DNA from: Nitrospira sp. CR1.1
Lineage (GTDB): Bacteria; Nitrospirota; Nitrospiria; Nitrospirales; Nitrospiraceae
Direction: 5' to 3'
Assembly: GCA_014055465.1 (NCBI GenBank)
Contig: WIAF01000005.1
Location: 1 to 64,000, forward strand
Length of the DNA stretch: 64,000 nt
Position 1 is the first letter of the stretch, and each line of letters starts with the position of its first letter. The translations under genes were made by a program, and so were the position numbers. Below the pieces are notes generated by a model, which searched no databases, was not told the DNA's origin, and worked only from the letters and a program-made list of their open reading frames with translations. Below, one piece after another: positions 45,403 to 55,865 of the stretch.

Positions 45403-48400
45403 GGTTTGGCACCAGGCGGCGTTCGGATTCGGCCAGTTGCTTCGCCAATTCGTCCATGCCCTCGAACGTCGGCACCATGGCGCGCAACCAGTCATACTCC
45501 CGCTGTGCATCCACCCGGCGTCCTGCTCTCAACAGTACTCCGGCCAGGGCAAATCGCACAGCAATATTGCCCGGATTGCGCGCGACAAACGAGGAGAGGC
45601 GTGCCGCGAGCGCTTCCCAGCGTTGGAGCATCGTTCCACAACGAAGCAGCCAGTGCATGCATTCTTCGTCATCTGGATCATGAGCACAGAGAGCGACGAT
45701 TTCCGTCCAAGCTGCCTCCGGTTGATTGCCGCCCATCAAAGCCATCACCAATCCCATCGTCGCTTTTCGTTGATCGGCGCCAAAACGTCGAGCTTGCTCA
45801 AACGCCCGTTCCGATTCCGCATAGGCCAGACGTTGCATCGCGACAATGCCGCGCAGGAGCCACCCCTCCCCGTGAGAAGGTTCATGCTCAAGCAGTGCCG
45901 CCAGATGATGGTCGGCGTCCTGAAATGCTCCGGTCTCCAATGCCCGTTTCGCTAAACCGATCCTCGCGTAGGGGCATTCCTCTATGCTCAGTATGCGTTT
46001 CCAAAATGGAATGGCTAACGTTGGTTGCGCGACTCCGGTACAGAGCAATGCGCCCCAACGCAGAATCCAGGGATCGGACGGCCACTCCTGGACTCGCCGC
46101 AAGTAACCGGCGACGGCATCACAGTCCTGCCGCATCCCCGCACGCTGAATATCCGCCAGCATCGATCGCTGAGCCGTAGTTTGCGCGTCGGCAATCACGT
46201 CCAGTCTGTAGCTCAGCATCCCGTCCTTGATGTAGCTATGGACCGCATAGCCGTCTTCAAAATGCAGAAGATCTTCGTCGGCCAGCCACCAACAGGCTCC
46301 CCAGCGCTCCTGCAGCCGGCGACTATTGTCCTGCTCGTGGGCTTTGCGTCCAGGGGTTTTGCTTTCCAGATGATACAGCACGCTTTGGGGTTGATAGACG
46401 ACCTTCCAGTCCAGTTTCCTGATTTTGAGACAGAGGTCGACGTCCTCAAAACCATTTCGATAGCCTTCGTCGAATCCACCTGCCTGCTCGAACACATTGC
46501 GACGGACAAGCATGCAGGCCGCCGTGACACATTGCATCTCGCGCCGGCGCGACACGCAGGCTGCTTGGGCGTTGCCGCCACGATAGAGATGGTATGGCAG
46601 GAACCATTCCCTCGAGAATGCGACACCGGCATGTTGAATCGTACCGTCTTCGTACAACAGTTTGCTTCCCACCACCGCCACGTCGGAATGGGTCTTCACC
46701 TCCTCGACGAGCGCACTGAGCCAGCCGGTCTGTGGAATCGTGTCGTTGTTCAGGAAGACGAGGTACTCGCCCTTGGCTGCCTGGGCGCCCTGGTTACAAG
46801 CCTTGGCAAACCCGAGGTTCTCGTCGTTGGTGATAATTCTCACGTCGCCGCCAAGGCCGGAGAGAAACGCCGGAGTTCCGTCCGTCGAGTGATTGTCCAC
46901 CACGATGACTTCGTAGGAGACGCCTTGAGTGACCTCCGCCAAAGCGGTCAAACACTGCGTGGTGAGCGCCAGGTTGTTCCACACCGGGATGATGATGGAA
47001 CAATCGAACGTCTTGGCCTGCGCGCCAGATCGCATGCCCTCCAGTTTTTTCTGCTGAGCTTCAAGGACGCCGGCAATCCGCTCCGCATAGGGCCGGTATT
47101 TTTTGTAGATAATCTCCGTCGTGCGGCGATATGTGTCAGATGTGCTGCTCGTCATCGAGGACCCGTCACGGCGCCAGGTGAATGCCGCCGTGATCTTCTG
47201 AATATGCAGAAACGGGTGTACTGTTGCCATTCGAATCCAGAGATCCCAATCTTCGTGAGCGAAGAGCGATTCGTCGAAGACGCCGGTTTGCTCAAGGCAA
47301 CGTTTCTCATGCATCACACACAGGACCGGGAAATAATTGCTGATCAACAGGTCGATACAATTGAAGTCACGGGAGTACGGCAGGTCGCGTCCGACGGCAA
47401 CGTAGTGATCGCCCTGTCGCTCCTCATGGATCCGCCAGGCATCCGTATAGGCAATTTTATGCTGACCATCCCTGAGCGCGGTGACCAAGGTCTCTAGGTG
47501 TTCCGGAAAGTAAGTGTCGTCGTCATCGAGGTAGGCGATATAGGTGCCTTTAGCGACCCGCAACCCCGTATTCCGAGCCGCCGCAAGTCCACGGTTGCGA
47601 TCGTGACGTATCGTCGTGATACGACCGTCAGTGTTGAGCGGCGCGACCACCTCGCTCACATCGAGCGTGCCGTCGTTGACGACGATGATTTCAAAATCGT
47701 GAAATGTTTGTCCAAGAATGCTCAGCAGCGCCGTACGAAGGCGATCCGGTCGATCGCAGGTCGGCACAATGACTGTCACGGCCGGCGCAGAGTCGAAGGG
47801 CAGTGCCGATACTGCTCCCTGCTTGTTCGGCGCCTGCCAGACGGAGACTTGGTAAAATGGGATTAGCTTACGAGATTCGTAGTCGGACGGCATCGGTGCC
47901 GGGAGAAACCGAAAATTCGGCAGTTCAATACAGACACGGTTGCGTCCGCGACAGGTGAACAGATTTCCGGCGAAGAGCCGGCTGACGTCGTCTTCCGACA
48001 ACCAATCTTCGACGGGTTGGTTCGGCGGGGCGATCTTCTGCCACAGGTCAAATACTTCCCGGCGTGGTGTCGTGATAATCACATGACCTTGTGGCTTGAT
48101 CAAGCGACGAAGCACTCGCACAAATTCCGCTTGTTCCGGCCGCGGAACATGTTCGATGACTTCAGAGCTCAGGACGACGTCGAAGGGTGTGAAAGCCGGT
48201 TCTCGCAATAGCGTGTCGGCCGTTCCCGAGTAAAAGCGTACATGTGGGAACAGCTTGCGTGCATAGGCCACCACACCGCTCACCGGTTCGACTCCTGTGC
48301 AGTCACCGTAACCGGAGGCGAGGTTTGCCAGCCATCCCCTTCCGCATCCCAGATCCAAAATGCGAAGACGTTCTGAATTGCCATGCTTCGATCGCTCGCG

Positions 48401-50692
48401 AACGAGATGTTCAAGAATCGACGCGATTTTCACCCAGCGGGCCGTTTCATCGTTGTTCGGCTCAGGCGTCGACCATTCCGGGTTTCGAATGAAGAGGTCT
48501 TCATAATATCCATCGTCGTGCTCATGTTCGGTTGGCATGACCGGTCCGGAGGCAGCCACGTGTGACGGCGTGATCTGGGCCGCCATCGGCTTTGGAGCCG
48601 TCTCATCTTTCTGGACGGCAGAATGTGCCAGACGGTGAAAGGTGGCCAATAACTCATCGTCGCCATGAATGGCATACGTTCGATCAAGCTGCTGCTTCTG
48701 CTCCACCGTGATCTGTGATAACAGGCGCGCAGCCTGTGCACGCTGTGCCTCGCTGAATAGATCAGGGTGGTGAAATGTGAGGTGCGCCTGTACGAGCGCC
48801 ATGTTCGAGTGCACTTGGGCCACCATTGATCCGGCTCTATTCCGATACTGAAACAAAGGCTTTTCGATGTGAAAAGAGCGGAATCCTCGTTTGGCCGCAG
48901 CAAGCCAAAAATTCCAGTCCTCGGCGCCGATATACATTGCGCGAGAGTATCCCCCCACGGCCTGCCAGACCTCTCGCCGGTAGAGTGAACAATAGTCATG
49001 CACGTTTCCCTGCAGGAGATTGGATACGTTCGAGATGCCTTTGCGATGAATATGGGATGTCACGCCGAAATTCTGTTCATCCACATACACGATGGAGACG
49101 TCGGGCTGTTGCTGCAGCACGGCAGCGGTGTCTTTGAGAAAGTCGGGGTGCAGACGATCGTCGGCGTCCAATGGAAGGATATAGCGCCCCTGTGCTTCCC
49201 GTATGCCGGCGTTTCGCGCGTCCGCTAATCCACCATTTGCTTTTCGAATCACTCGGAGACGTTTGTTGGGATATCGGGCGACCAATTGTGCGGCGATGAT
49301 GGGGGTGTTGTCGGGGCTCCCGTCATCGACGATAAGGCATTCCCAATTGTCATAGGTCTGTGCGATCACGCTCTCCACGGCATCGGAAAGAAAATGCGCT
49401 TGCTGGAAACAAGGAATGATGATGGAAATGACTGGGGGCGATAGGGGGGACACTGCATCGCCTCCTGTCGCGGGCCGACTCGCGACATCTACGTGTGTTG
49501 CCGTCATCGTGCGGTCATGAGCCGGCGCCGGAGCAGTATGCCCTACGTGATCGGCATGGAACGAAGGTTCTGTGCCTGAGGTCATCCATTCGAGCATCTG
49601 CCCGATGCGTACTTCAGCGGTATGATGGCTCCTGACCTTACGGTTGGCGTTCGTCGCCAGCTGCAAGGCAAAGTCTCGATCATCCTGCACCCGGGTAATG
49701 TGCGATGCGAGAACGCTCGGATCATCTTGATTGAACAACAAGATGTCCTTGCTGTCCTCGAAAAGAGAGCGATTCCGTGGACGGTTGGGGATGTCCCAGG
49801 ATATGACCGGCCTTCCAACGGCCATGGCTTCAAGCACACGGCCACCATAGCATTTCGCGAATCCGGGCAGGTTGATGATACAGGCCCAGCGCGTGAGTTC
49901 TTGCATCCATTGCGTACACTCTGCCAGACGAATCTGCCGGAGTTCCGACAGATAGTGAGGCAGGAAGGCTTCCACCTCGGCCGGTGTCTTTTTCAGCACC
50001 TGCGCCGCTCGGGCTTGGAGCCGGTCGAATGCGCGATGAATGTCCGTCGTTTGTGAGCCTGGCGAGATCAGTCGGCCTTTCAATGCTGGATGCTCCAGCC
50101 AAGCGCGGCGATGGCCATAGAGAGTGCCATGAAATGCTGCGACATGATTCTCAGCTTGGGATGTCGGAGGGAGCATGAATCGCTCTGGAACGAACGTGGG
50201 ACACCACGTGGCTTTCGCAATCCCCTTCTTTACAAGCGCGTCTGAATCCAGTTCGTCACAGGTCAACACGTGGGTCAGGCATTGCATCTGCCGCTCTACG
50301 ACGGCTGCCCGGCGGAGCGTAATGGGTGAAAATCGATGTTCCTCATCAGAATATGAGAGCGACTCCATGACATATCCGACACGTATCGGTGCGAGCGACG
50401 CGATCCATTCCAGGAAGTCTGCGTCGAAATCGTAGTGCACAAGCCAGACCCATACGAGATCGAAGCGCTTTCCTTTGCAAAGCTGCCGCGCATGCTGCAA
50501 CCATGACGCGAGCGAAGGAGCCGACGGCGAAGGTGGAATTGCCGGAATGGTGTGGCATTCGAATCCGTGAGCCTCGAGTCCATCGCGCACGCCAAAATTA
50601 GCGCTATAGGTCCATGGACGAGCCATTTCCCATGTGGCAAACTCCAATTGAATGAGTAACGCCTGCGGTTTGCCTTGTGCGCTCAGGGACAT
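45392..50692 (-). CDS. Giant multi-domain glycosyltransferase with methyltransferase and TPR tail
   Basis: This 1766-residue protein reads as an assembly line. Residues about 1-380 are a CgeB-like transferase (CYGGRVLEAMAVGRPVISWD). About 419-640 is a GT2 domain (ISIIIPCFQQAHFLSDAVES, VDDGSPDNT). About 760-960 is a SAM methyltransferase (LDLGCGRGWLAN). About 972-1200 is a second GT2 (VTVIVPTCDRPDR). About 1232-1480 is a third GT2 (CSIIIPVWNN, VVDNHSTDGT). About 1530-1750 is helical with TPR-like repeats. It would build and methylate a short glycan; the TPR tail may bind flagellin, as in Caulobacter FlmG. It is the first of four coupled transferase genes. Confidence 0.88.
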   Translation of the reverse strand: MSLSAQGKPQALLIQLEFATWEMARPWTYSANFGVRDGLEAHGFECHTIPAIPPSPSAPSLASWLQHARQLCKGKRFDLVWVWLVHYDFDADFLEWIASLAPIRVGYVMESLSYSDEEHRFSPITLRRAAVVERQMQCLTHVLTCDELDSDALVKKGIAKATWCPTFVPERFMLPPTSQAENHVAAFHGTLYGHRRAWLEHPALKGRLISPGSQTTDIHRAFDRLQARAAQVLKKTPAEVEAFLPHYLSELRQIRLAECTQWMQELTRWACIINLPGFAKCYGGRVLEAMAVGRPVISWDIPNRPRNRSLFEDSKDILLFNQDDPSVLASHITRVQDDRDFALQLATNANRKVRSHHTAEVRIGQMLEWMTSGTEPSFHADHVGHTAPAPAHDRTMTATHVDVASRPATGGDAVSPLSPPVISIIIPCFQQAHFLSDAVESVIAQTYDNWECLIVDDGSPDNTPIIAAQLVARYPNKRLRVIRKANGGLADARNAGIREAQGRYILPLDADDRLHPDFLKDTAAVLQQQPDVSIVYVDEQNFGVTSHIHRKGISNVSNLLQGNVHDYCSLYRREVWQAVGGYSRAMYIGAEDWNFWLAAAKRGFRSFHIEKPLFQYRNRAGSMVAQVHSNMALVQAHLTFHHPDLFSEAQRAQAARLLSQITVEQKQQLDRTYAIHGDDELLATFHRLAHSAVQKDETAPKPMAAQITPSHVAASGPVMPTEHEHDDGYYEDLFIRNPEWSTPEPNNDETARWVKIASILEHLVRERSKHGNSERLRILDLGCGRGWLANLASGYGDCTGVEPVSGVVAYARKLFPHVRFYSGTADTLLREPAFTPFDVVLSSEVIEHVPRPEQAEFVRVLRRLIKPQGHVIITTPRREVFDLWQKIAPPNQPVEDWLSEDDVSRLFAGNLFTCRGRNRVCIELPNFRFLPAPMPSDYESRKLIPFYQVSVWQAPNKQGAVSALPFDSAPAVTVIVPTCDRPDRLRTALLSILGQTFHDFEIIVVNDGTLDVSEVVAPLNTDGRITTIRHDRNRGLAAARNTGLRVAKGTYIAYLDDDDTYFPEHLETLVTALRDGQHKIAYTDAWRIHEERQGDHYVAVGRDLPYSRDFNCIDLLISNYFPVLCVMHEKRCLEQTGVFDESLFAHEDWDLWIRMATVHPFLHIQKITAAFTWRRDGSSMTSSTSDTYRRTTEIIYKKYRPYAERIAGVLEAQQKKLEGMRSGAQAKTFDCSIIIPVWNNLALTTQCLTALAEVTQGVSYEVIVVDNHSTDGTPAFLSGLGGDVRIITNDENLGFAKACNQGAQAAKGEYLVFLNNDTIPQTGWLSALVEEVKTHSDVAVVGSKLLYEDGTIQHAGVAFSREWFLPYHLYRGGNAQAACVSRRREMQCVTAACMLVRRNVFEQAGGFDEGYRNGFEDVDLCLKIRKLDWKVVYQPQSVLYHLESKTPGRKAHEQDNSRRLQERWGACWWLADEDLLHFEDGYAVHSYIKDGMLSYRLDVIADAQTTAQRSMLADIQRAGMRQDCDAVAGYLRRVQEWPSDPWILRWGALLCTGVAQPTLAIPFWKRILSIEECPYARIGLAKRALETGAFQDADHHLAALLEHEPSHGEGWLLRGIVAMQRLAYAESERAFEQARRFGADQRKATMGLVMALMGGNQPEAAWTEIVALCAHDPDDEECMHWLLRCGTMLQRWEALAARLSSFVARNPGNIAVRFALAGVLLRAGRRVDAQREYDWLRAMVPTFEGMDELAKQLAESERRLVPNHAA

Positions 50693-50794
50693 GGTTGCTC
50701 CTCCTTCGAATCTCCTCGGTCACGTCTGCTCAATCTGCCAATCAACTCCCAGCCGTTTCCCGCATGTGTGCAGCGTCTGCGTTTCCATCAGCAA

Positions 50795-52420
50795 CTAGCC
50801 GTTGGGGTTCGTGGGGTGGCCGAAATGGCCAGCCGGCGCGGGTGCCGTTTTTGACGCGGAGGCGATGGTCAACAGCGGAGCCGCGCTGCTTGAGCCGGTC
50901 GGGCCGACTCCCACGGGCTGCGCGCGCATGGCCGGTTCCTGAATGCGACCGAAGGCCCCGTCTCCCAGGCTGATGAGTTGTTCCTGCGATGCCTGTCCCG
51001 ATCCTGCGAAGAGCTTTTTAGAAAGAAGCCGCGCAACACGGACCAGCATGAGCGAGCCACCAATGACTCCATGCTTTTGCAGCATGGGAATCCAACGCCA
51101 GGGGGCGGAGTAGATGCTCACGAATCCTTCGTTCTGCAGGTCGATCAGGTCATTGGGCGACAGCTCCCCCACCGTGGTGACGGCCGATCCATAGCGTCGG
51201 TATTCGGAGAAATCCTGCGTCATCAACCGGACACCCTTTTCGCCGTTCACCGCCAGTTTGTGAAACTCGGTTCCGGGATAGGGCACCGCGATGGCAAAGT
51301 TCGCCTGTTTGACTTCTCTGGCTTGCCGTAGGAATTTCAACGTCGCCCGGACCGTCGCCCGGGTTTCTCCCGGCAACCCGATCATCACGGAGTTCAACGC
51401 CTCGACCCCGTACGTGTTGCAGATGCCGTTCGCTTTGACGTAGTGCTCCAGCGGGACCTGCTTCTTCATCGTCCGCCGTATTTCGGGATCGACAGTTTCG
51501 AGTCCGAACGACAGACGAATGAGGCCGCTTTTGACCAATCGGGCAATGACGTCTTCCTCGACGAGATTCGCCCTGGTGCTACCCTCGAATGTAATCTGCA
51601 AGCCTTCCCGATCGATGAGGTCGCAGATCTCCAGAATGTGGTCTTTCCACAGGGTCATCACATCGTCGACGATGTAAAAGTGCCGGGTGCCGAACATCTC
51701 CACGACCTGTTTCATTTCATTCACGACTGATCGTGGGGAGCGCACACGCATCTCCGTCGTCTTCAGCGCTTCGGATGCGCAGAAGATACATTTCCAGGGA
51801 CAGCCGCGCATGGTTTGAATCGATGTGAATGGCAGACGTCCGCGGAGCGTGCCGAGCTTGTACCGGGACATCGGCAGTCGATGCCGTGCAGGGATCGGCA
51901 AGGCGTCGAGATTCGTGATGTCTGCGGGTTGACCGGTCGAGACGACCTTACCGTCTCGTCGATAAATAATCCCGGCAACTGCCGACAGATCCTTGCGCTG
52001 TCCATACGCATTCAGAAATTGCGGCCAGGACTCTTCCGCCTCCCCGATGAAGGCATAGTCGAAGCAGCCCAGGAGCGCCTGCTCCTTCATGATGGTGATA
52101 TGAGGGCCGCCGACAGCGATGGGAATGTCCGGTGCCAGACGTTTGATGCCCTCCGCCACAGTTTTACTGAGATGGAAAAATGGGCTTGTCGCGGTAAAGC
52201 CGATGATATCGGGCTTCATGGCGACTGCACGTTGGACCATCTCGTCCAACGGCACCTGCTCGGATTCGCCGTCGAGGATCGTGACGTTGTGCCCGTGGCG
52301 TTCGGCAATGGCGGCCAGCAGCGCGAGGTTCAGCGGCGGCCAGGTCGAATTCCGGCGGGCGAAATGGCCGAACAGTCCGTAGGCCCCGGTCCATGTGGGA
52401 TACAGCAACAACACGTTCAT
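50795..52420 (-). CDS. B12-binding radical SAM protein (first)
   Basis: The 541-residue enzyme has an N-terminal cobalamin-binding fold (about 1-150, VLLLYPTW, VGGPHITIMKEQALLGCFDY) and a radical SAM core with RGCPWKCIFC (CxxxCxxC, near 210). A C-terminal helical part of about 150 residues follows. Class B members methylate unreactive carbons or do other radical steps. The substrate is unknown; placement among nucleotide-sugar and glycosyltransferase genes suggests a sugar. CTGAGGTGAT precedes the ATG. Confidence 0.88.
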   Translation of the reverse strand: MNVLLLYPTWTGAYGLFGHFARRNSTWPPLNLALLAAIAERHGHNVTILDGESEQVPLDEMVQRAVAMKPDIIGFTATSPFFHLSKTVAEGIKRLAPDIPIAVGGPHITIMKEQALLGCFDYAFIGEAEESWPQFLNAYGQRKDLSAVAGIIYRRDGKVVSTGQPADITNLDALPIPARHRLPMSRYKLGTLRGRLPFTSIQTMRGCPWKCIFCASEALKTTEMRVRSPRSVVNEMKQVVEMFGTRHFYIVDDVMTLWKDHILEICDLIDREGLQITFEGSTRANLVEEDVIARLVKSGLIRLSFGLETVDPEIRRTMKKQVPLEHYVKANGICNTYGVEALNSVMIGLPGETRATVRATLKFLRQAREVKQANFAIAVPYPGTEFHKLAVNGEKGVRLMTQDFSEYRRYGSAVTTVGELSPNDLIDLQNEGFVSIYSAPWRWIPMLQKHGVIGGSLMLVRVARLLSKKLFAGSGQASQEQLISLGDGAFGRIQEPAMRAQPVGVGPTGSSSAAPLLTIASASKTAPAPAGHFGHPTNPNG

Positions 52421-52492
52421 AGATCACCTCAGGTGAGCGACGAGAGACCCATCACCAACAACCCGGCCCGGCACATTCATATGATTGATCCC

Positions 52493-54331
52493 TTAGGGCT
52501 GCGACTGATCCGTCCGGCGCACGACATCGGGGTATTCCGGGTTCATCCACCCTTCTGTCGGCTCGATGACCATATTGGCGCGGAATTCTTCGCGCGGCAG
52601 ATAGGGATACATATCCTCAATCGGCGTCTTCCAGCCGAAGATCCTCGGCTCATAGGTGTGGAACTCGTGCATGTCCACATCGCACACGACCGGACCGTCG
52701 AACGCCAGCACCTCGTCGATCTTCGCGTCCATCTCAGCATGGTTCGCGATGGCGATGGTTTTGATGCCGTAGGCCTGGACGATCTTGAGGAAGTCCGGCG
52801 GGGTGTACCCTTTCGGTCCGCAGGCTTCCGCACGGCCCTGAAAGTTCGTCTCCTGATACGCCTTGGTGATGCCGTAGATGCGGTTATTCAGAATGAACGT
52901 TTTGACTTTGACGCCATAGTTGAGGAAGGTCTGGAGTTCCTGGGGGTTCATATTGAATCCACCGTCTCCGATTGTGCAGACGACTTGACGGGTCGGCGCG
53001 GCAAACCAGGCGCCCATCGCCCCGGCGAAAGAGAATCCCATAGGAGAATTGCCGTTGTTGGTCAGATTCCGCTGGCCATATTTCGTTTCGAAGGCATGAT
53101 TGCTGACGACGATGTTTCCGCCGCAATCCCCGACCAGGATGTCGGTGGCGCCCATTTTCTCGGACAAGCGCCGCATGAACGCATAGGGGTGCACGCGCTC
53201 GCGCTGCGCGAAGAACTCGGGGCGCACCGGATCGTACCGTCGTTTCCATTCCATAACCCGGCCGGTCCAGGCGGAAAAATCCGGCGCAGGCTTGCTGCGT
53301 CGATCGAGCGCGATCAGCAGGCGCTGCGTAAAGACTTTGGCGTCACAGAGAATGTTGACATCAAACGGCACCTGCTGGAACTTTCGCTGCACCATGGCCG
53401 GATCGATCTCGACGAGATACTTCCTGGCCTGTCGCGCAAAACTCTGCACGTTGCCGCCGGTGATTCGCCCGGAGATGCGGCTCCCGATGGACAACAGCAG
53501 GTCGCTGTTCTGAATGCCGAAATTGCGCCCCGCGCCGCCGTAGGTCCCGACCCGTCCGCCATAGTTGTCATAGTCGGAACTGATGACATCCAAGGCATTC
53601 CAGGTTGGGAAACAGGGCACGTTCAATCGCTTGCCCAAGGCCCGCACATCGTCCTGCGCATCGGCCAGGCGCACGCCTCCGCCTACGAGAATCACCGGGC
53701 GTTCCGCTTGTTGGAGGTCACTGATGAAGCGGGCGATCTGCTGGTCAACGACCGTGAGATCGAAACTCATCGCCGCCGGCGGTTCAAAACCCGTGAGCTG
53801 TTTGGCATCAATCAGGGCTTTTTGGACATTGAGCGGAATATCCAATAACACCGGTCCCGGCCGTCCCTCCTGGCACATCCACAGAGCCTTTTCGAGTTCA
53901 AACCGGACGTCTTCCGGATTCACGATCATCTTAGCGTATTTGGTGACCGGCGCCGCCATTGCCACAATGTCCGTTTCCTGGAATCCGATTTGCCGGATCG
54001 ATGGGTCGGGGCGGAGAAAGCGCGAGTTGATCTGGCCGGTGAGGAATACGCAGGGCACCGAATCGTAGAAACAATTTCCCATGGCCGTCAGCAGGTTCAT
54101 CCCGCCCGGTCCGCTGGTCGCGATGGCCACACCGGGAATCCCCTTCACTTTGGCATAGGCTTCAGCCGCAAACCCGCCGGCCTGTTCATGCATGACCGCC
54201 ACATATTCGGTGGCCGCGGTTCTGGTGAACGCGTCGATCAAGTCACCGTTGGCGGCGCCGTACACCACGAACATTTTGTCGATGCCTCGCTCGGCCAGGG
54301 TATTGATGATGTAATCGGCCACCTTGATCAT
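52493..54331 (-). CDS. Thiamine-diphosphate-dependent enzyme, acetolactate-synthase-like
   Basis: The 612-residue protein has all three domains of the family. The N-terminal part holds the catalytic Glu49 (VMHEQAGGFAAEAYAK), the middle domain lies near 190-330, and the cofactor-binding part has GDGGFNMNPQELQTFLNYG (near 455) and FILNNRIYGI. It is not in an amino-acid operon. In a sugar cluster with a ColD-like dehydratase it recalls YerE, which adds an acetyl unit to a keto-deoxy sugar to make a branched sugar; that role is inferred. The start at 54331 has AAAGGAG in front. Confidence 0.85.
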   Translation of the reverse strand: MIKVADYIINTLAERGIDKMFVVYGAANGDLIDAFTRTAATEYVAVMHEQAGGFAAEAYAKVKGIPGVAIATSGPGGMNLLTAMGNCFYDSVPCVFLTGQINSRFLRPDPSIRQIGFQETDIVAMAAPVTKYAKMIVNPEDVRFELEKALWMCQEGRPGPVLLDIPLNVQKALIDAKQLTGFEPPAAMSFDLTVVDQQIARFISDLQQAERPVILVGGGVRLADAQDDVRALGKRLNVPCFPTWNALDVISSDYDNYGGRVGTYGGAGRNFGIQNSDLLLSIGSRISGRITGGNVQSFARQARKYLVEIDPAMVQRKFQQVPFDVNILCDAKVFTQRLLIALDRRSKPAPDFSAWTGRVMEWKRRYDPVRPEFFAQRERVHPYAFMRRLSEKMGATDILVGDCGGNIVVSNHAFETKYGQRNLTNNGNSPMGFSFAGAMGAWFAAPTRQVVCTIGDGGFNMNPQELQTFLNYGVKVKTFILNNRIYGITKAYQETNFQGRAEACGPKGYTPPDFLKIVQAYGIKTIAIANHAEMDAKIDEVLAFDGPVVCDVDMHEFHTYEPRIFGWKTPIEDMYPYLPREEFRANMVIEPTEGWMNPEYPDVVRRTDQSQP

Positions 54332-54356
54332 GGATGCTCCTTTCCCTGCGCCCATG

Positions 54357-55865
54357 CTATGCCGCCAGGTTGGCCGCCGGATCATGATGGCGCCGGCGTA
54401 CCTGATGCCGGCACATCTCCGCTACGTGAGCGACGATGCGCGGCCCGAACGTTCGTTGCACCATCGCCAGATAACCAGGATGGCCGAAGTACTCCAGAAA
54501 TGCGCGATCGCGGAAATCCAGGACCTGGGTGGCGGTGAGACTGTCGGTCGGCAAAGGTAGGCATTCGTAGGCATGTTGCGAATACCCGATCCATCCCGGG
54601 CCTCCCGCATCATCCGGCAACGCCCATTGCTTCTGTTTCGCGAGGCCGTAGAGGGGAGAACCAGGGTAGGCCATGGCACAATAAAAGTTGGCCCATTCGG
54701 TGTTGAGCGTCAGCGCCAGCTCCAATGTGGCGCGCATGCTCTCGAGCGTGTCGTCCGGCAGGCCGAAAATGTAATTTGCCGCCACATGGATGCCAAAGGA
54801 GCGGATACGGTCCACCGTCGCGACGATCTCACGTTCACCGAAGCGGCCTTTCTCGACCCCGTCACGGACATGCTGGCTGCCAGATTCGATGCCGAGTCCT
54901 AACCAGGTAAAACCGGCGCGCGCCAGTTTTTCCAGCACTTCATCCTGCACCGTATCGACTCGGGCATAGGCCCAGATGTTCAGGCGATAACCCCGTTCGA
55001 TGATCCGGTCGCAAATGCCGATGACATGACGGCGGTTCAGGACGAACATCTCATCCGGGATTTTGATATTCGAGACGCCGTACTCACGCACCAGGCGGTC
55101 GATCTGGCCGATGACGTTGTCCGGGCTCCAGACACGCAACATCGGCGTGCCGAACGGCGCGTTGATGCAACAGAAGGAGCAGGTGAACGGGCATCCCAGG
55201 CTGGTCTGAAGCGACGCGTAGGGAGACCTCGACTCGGGGTTTCCGAAACAGTGCCAATTGTGGGCGCGATACCGGCTCATATCGAGCAGGTCCCACGCTT
55301 GCCCCGGCAGGTCACGATCCAGACTCGCCAGGAGCGGTGCGGGCGCATTCCCCACCGGATGCCCCTCCTCCATGTGCCACAGTCCCGGGACGTCGCGCAG
55401 CGAATGTTGCGGCGCCCGCAGGGCAACGACGAGGCCGAAAATGGTTGCCGGCCCCTCACCCTGACAGACATAGGTGTAGGGCTCCTCCAACAAGGTCCGT
55501 TTCGGCAACGCCGAGGGGTGGGTCCCCATCACTAGAGTGGGAATGTTGGCCAGCGTATTGAGAATCTCGCAGACTGTCCGGCCGGCGGGCATACACTGCG
55601 TGGACGCGGATGGCTGCTGCCCATAAATGACAAAGACCGCCAGCCTGGGCGCGATGGCGGCAATTTGCTCTGCCGTCTGCTGATGAGTAAGCCCCTGAGC
55701 CTCCGCGTCGAGAATGGCTACGGAGCAACTGTGCTGCCGGAGATAGGTGGCGATCAAGCCGGACCACACCGGCGGCTCAATCGCGGCGAACTCGCGGCTC
55801 AGTTCCTGATAGACCTGAACCCGGCTGGGAGGCGTCACCAGTAACACGTCAAGCGGCTTGGACAT
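54357..55865 (-). CDS. B12-binding radical SAM protein (second)
   Basis: The 502-residue protein has a cobalamin-binding fold (about 1-150, VLLVTPPSRVQVYQELSREF, VMGTHPSALPKRTLLEEPYT) and the radical SAM site LGCPFTCSFCC (near 225), then LGLGIESGSQHVRDGV. It is a distant paralogue of the protein encoded at 50795. The ATG at 55865 overlaps the end of the aminotransferase gene by 17 bases (GGGAGG in front); the longer frame to 55964 is inside that gene. Two such enzymes in one sugar cluster are unusual. Confidence 0.86.
   Translation of the reverse strand: MSKPLDVLLVTPPSRVQVYQELSREFAAIEPPVWSGLIATYLRQHSCSVAILDAEAQGLTHQQTAEQIAAIAPRLAVFVIYGQQPSASTQCMPAGRTVCEILNTLANIPTLVMGTHPSALPKRTLLEEPYTYVCQGEGPATIFGLVVALRAPQHSLRDVPGLWHMEEGHPVGNAPAPLLASLDRDLPGQAWDLLDMSRYRAHNWHCFGNPESRSPYASLQTSLGCPFTCSFCCINAPFGTPMLRVWSPDNVIGQIDRLVREYGVSNIKIPDEMFVLNRRHVIGICDRIIERGYRLNIWAYARVDTVQDEVLEKLARAGFTWLGLGIESGSQHVRDGVEKGRFGEREIVATVDRIRSFGIHVAANYIFGLPDDTLESMRATLELALTLNTEWANFYCAMAYPGSPLYGLAKQKQWALPDDAGGPGWIGYSQHAYECLPLPTDSLTATQVLDFRDRAFLEYFGHPGYLAMVQRTFGPRIVAHVAEMCRHQVRRRHHDPAANLAA

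Noticed and set aside
46025..47497. A 490-codon open frame on the plus strand
   Set aside because: Antisense to the third GT2 and TPR part of the giant transferase; no recognisable motif.
51815..53848. A 677-codon open frame on the plus strand
   Set aside because: It lies opposite the radical SAM and ThDP genes, has no family features, and reflects high G+C codon structure on the other strand.
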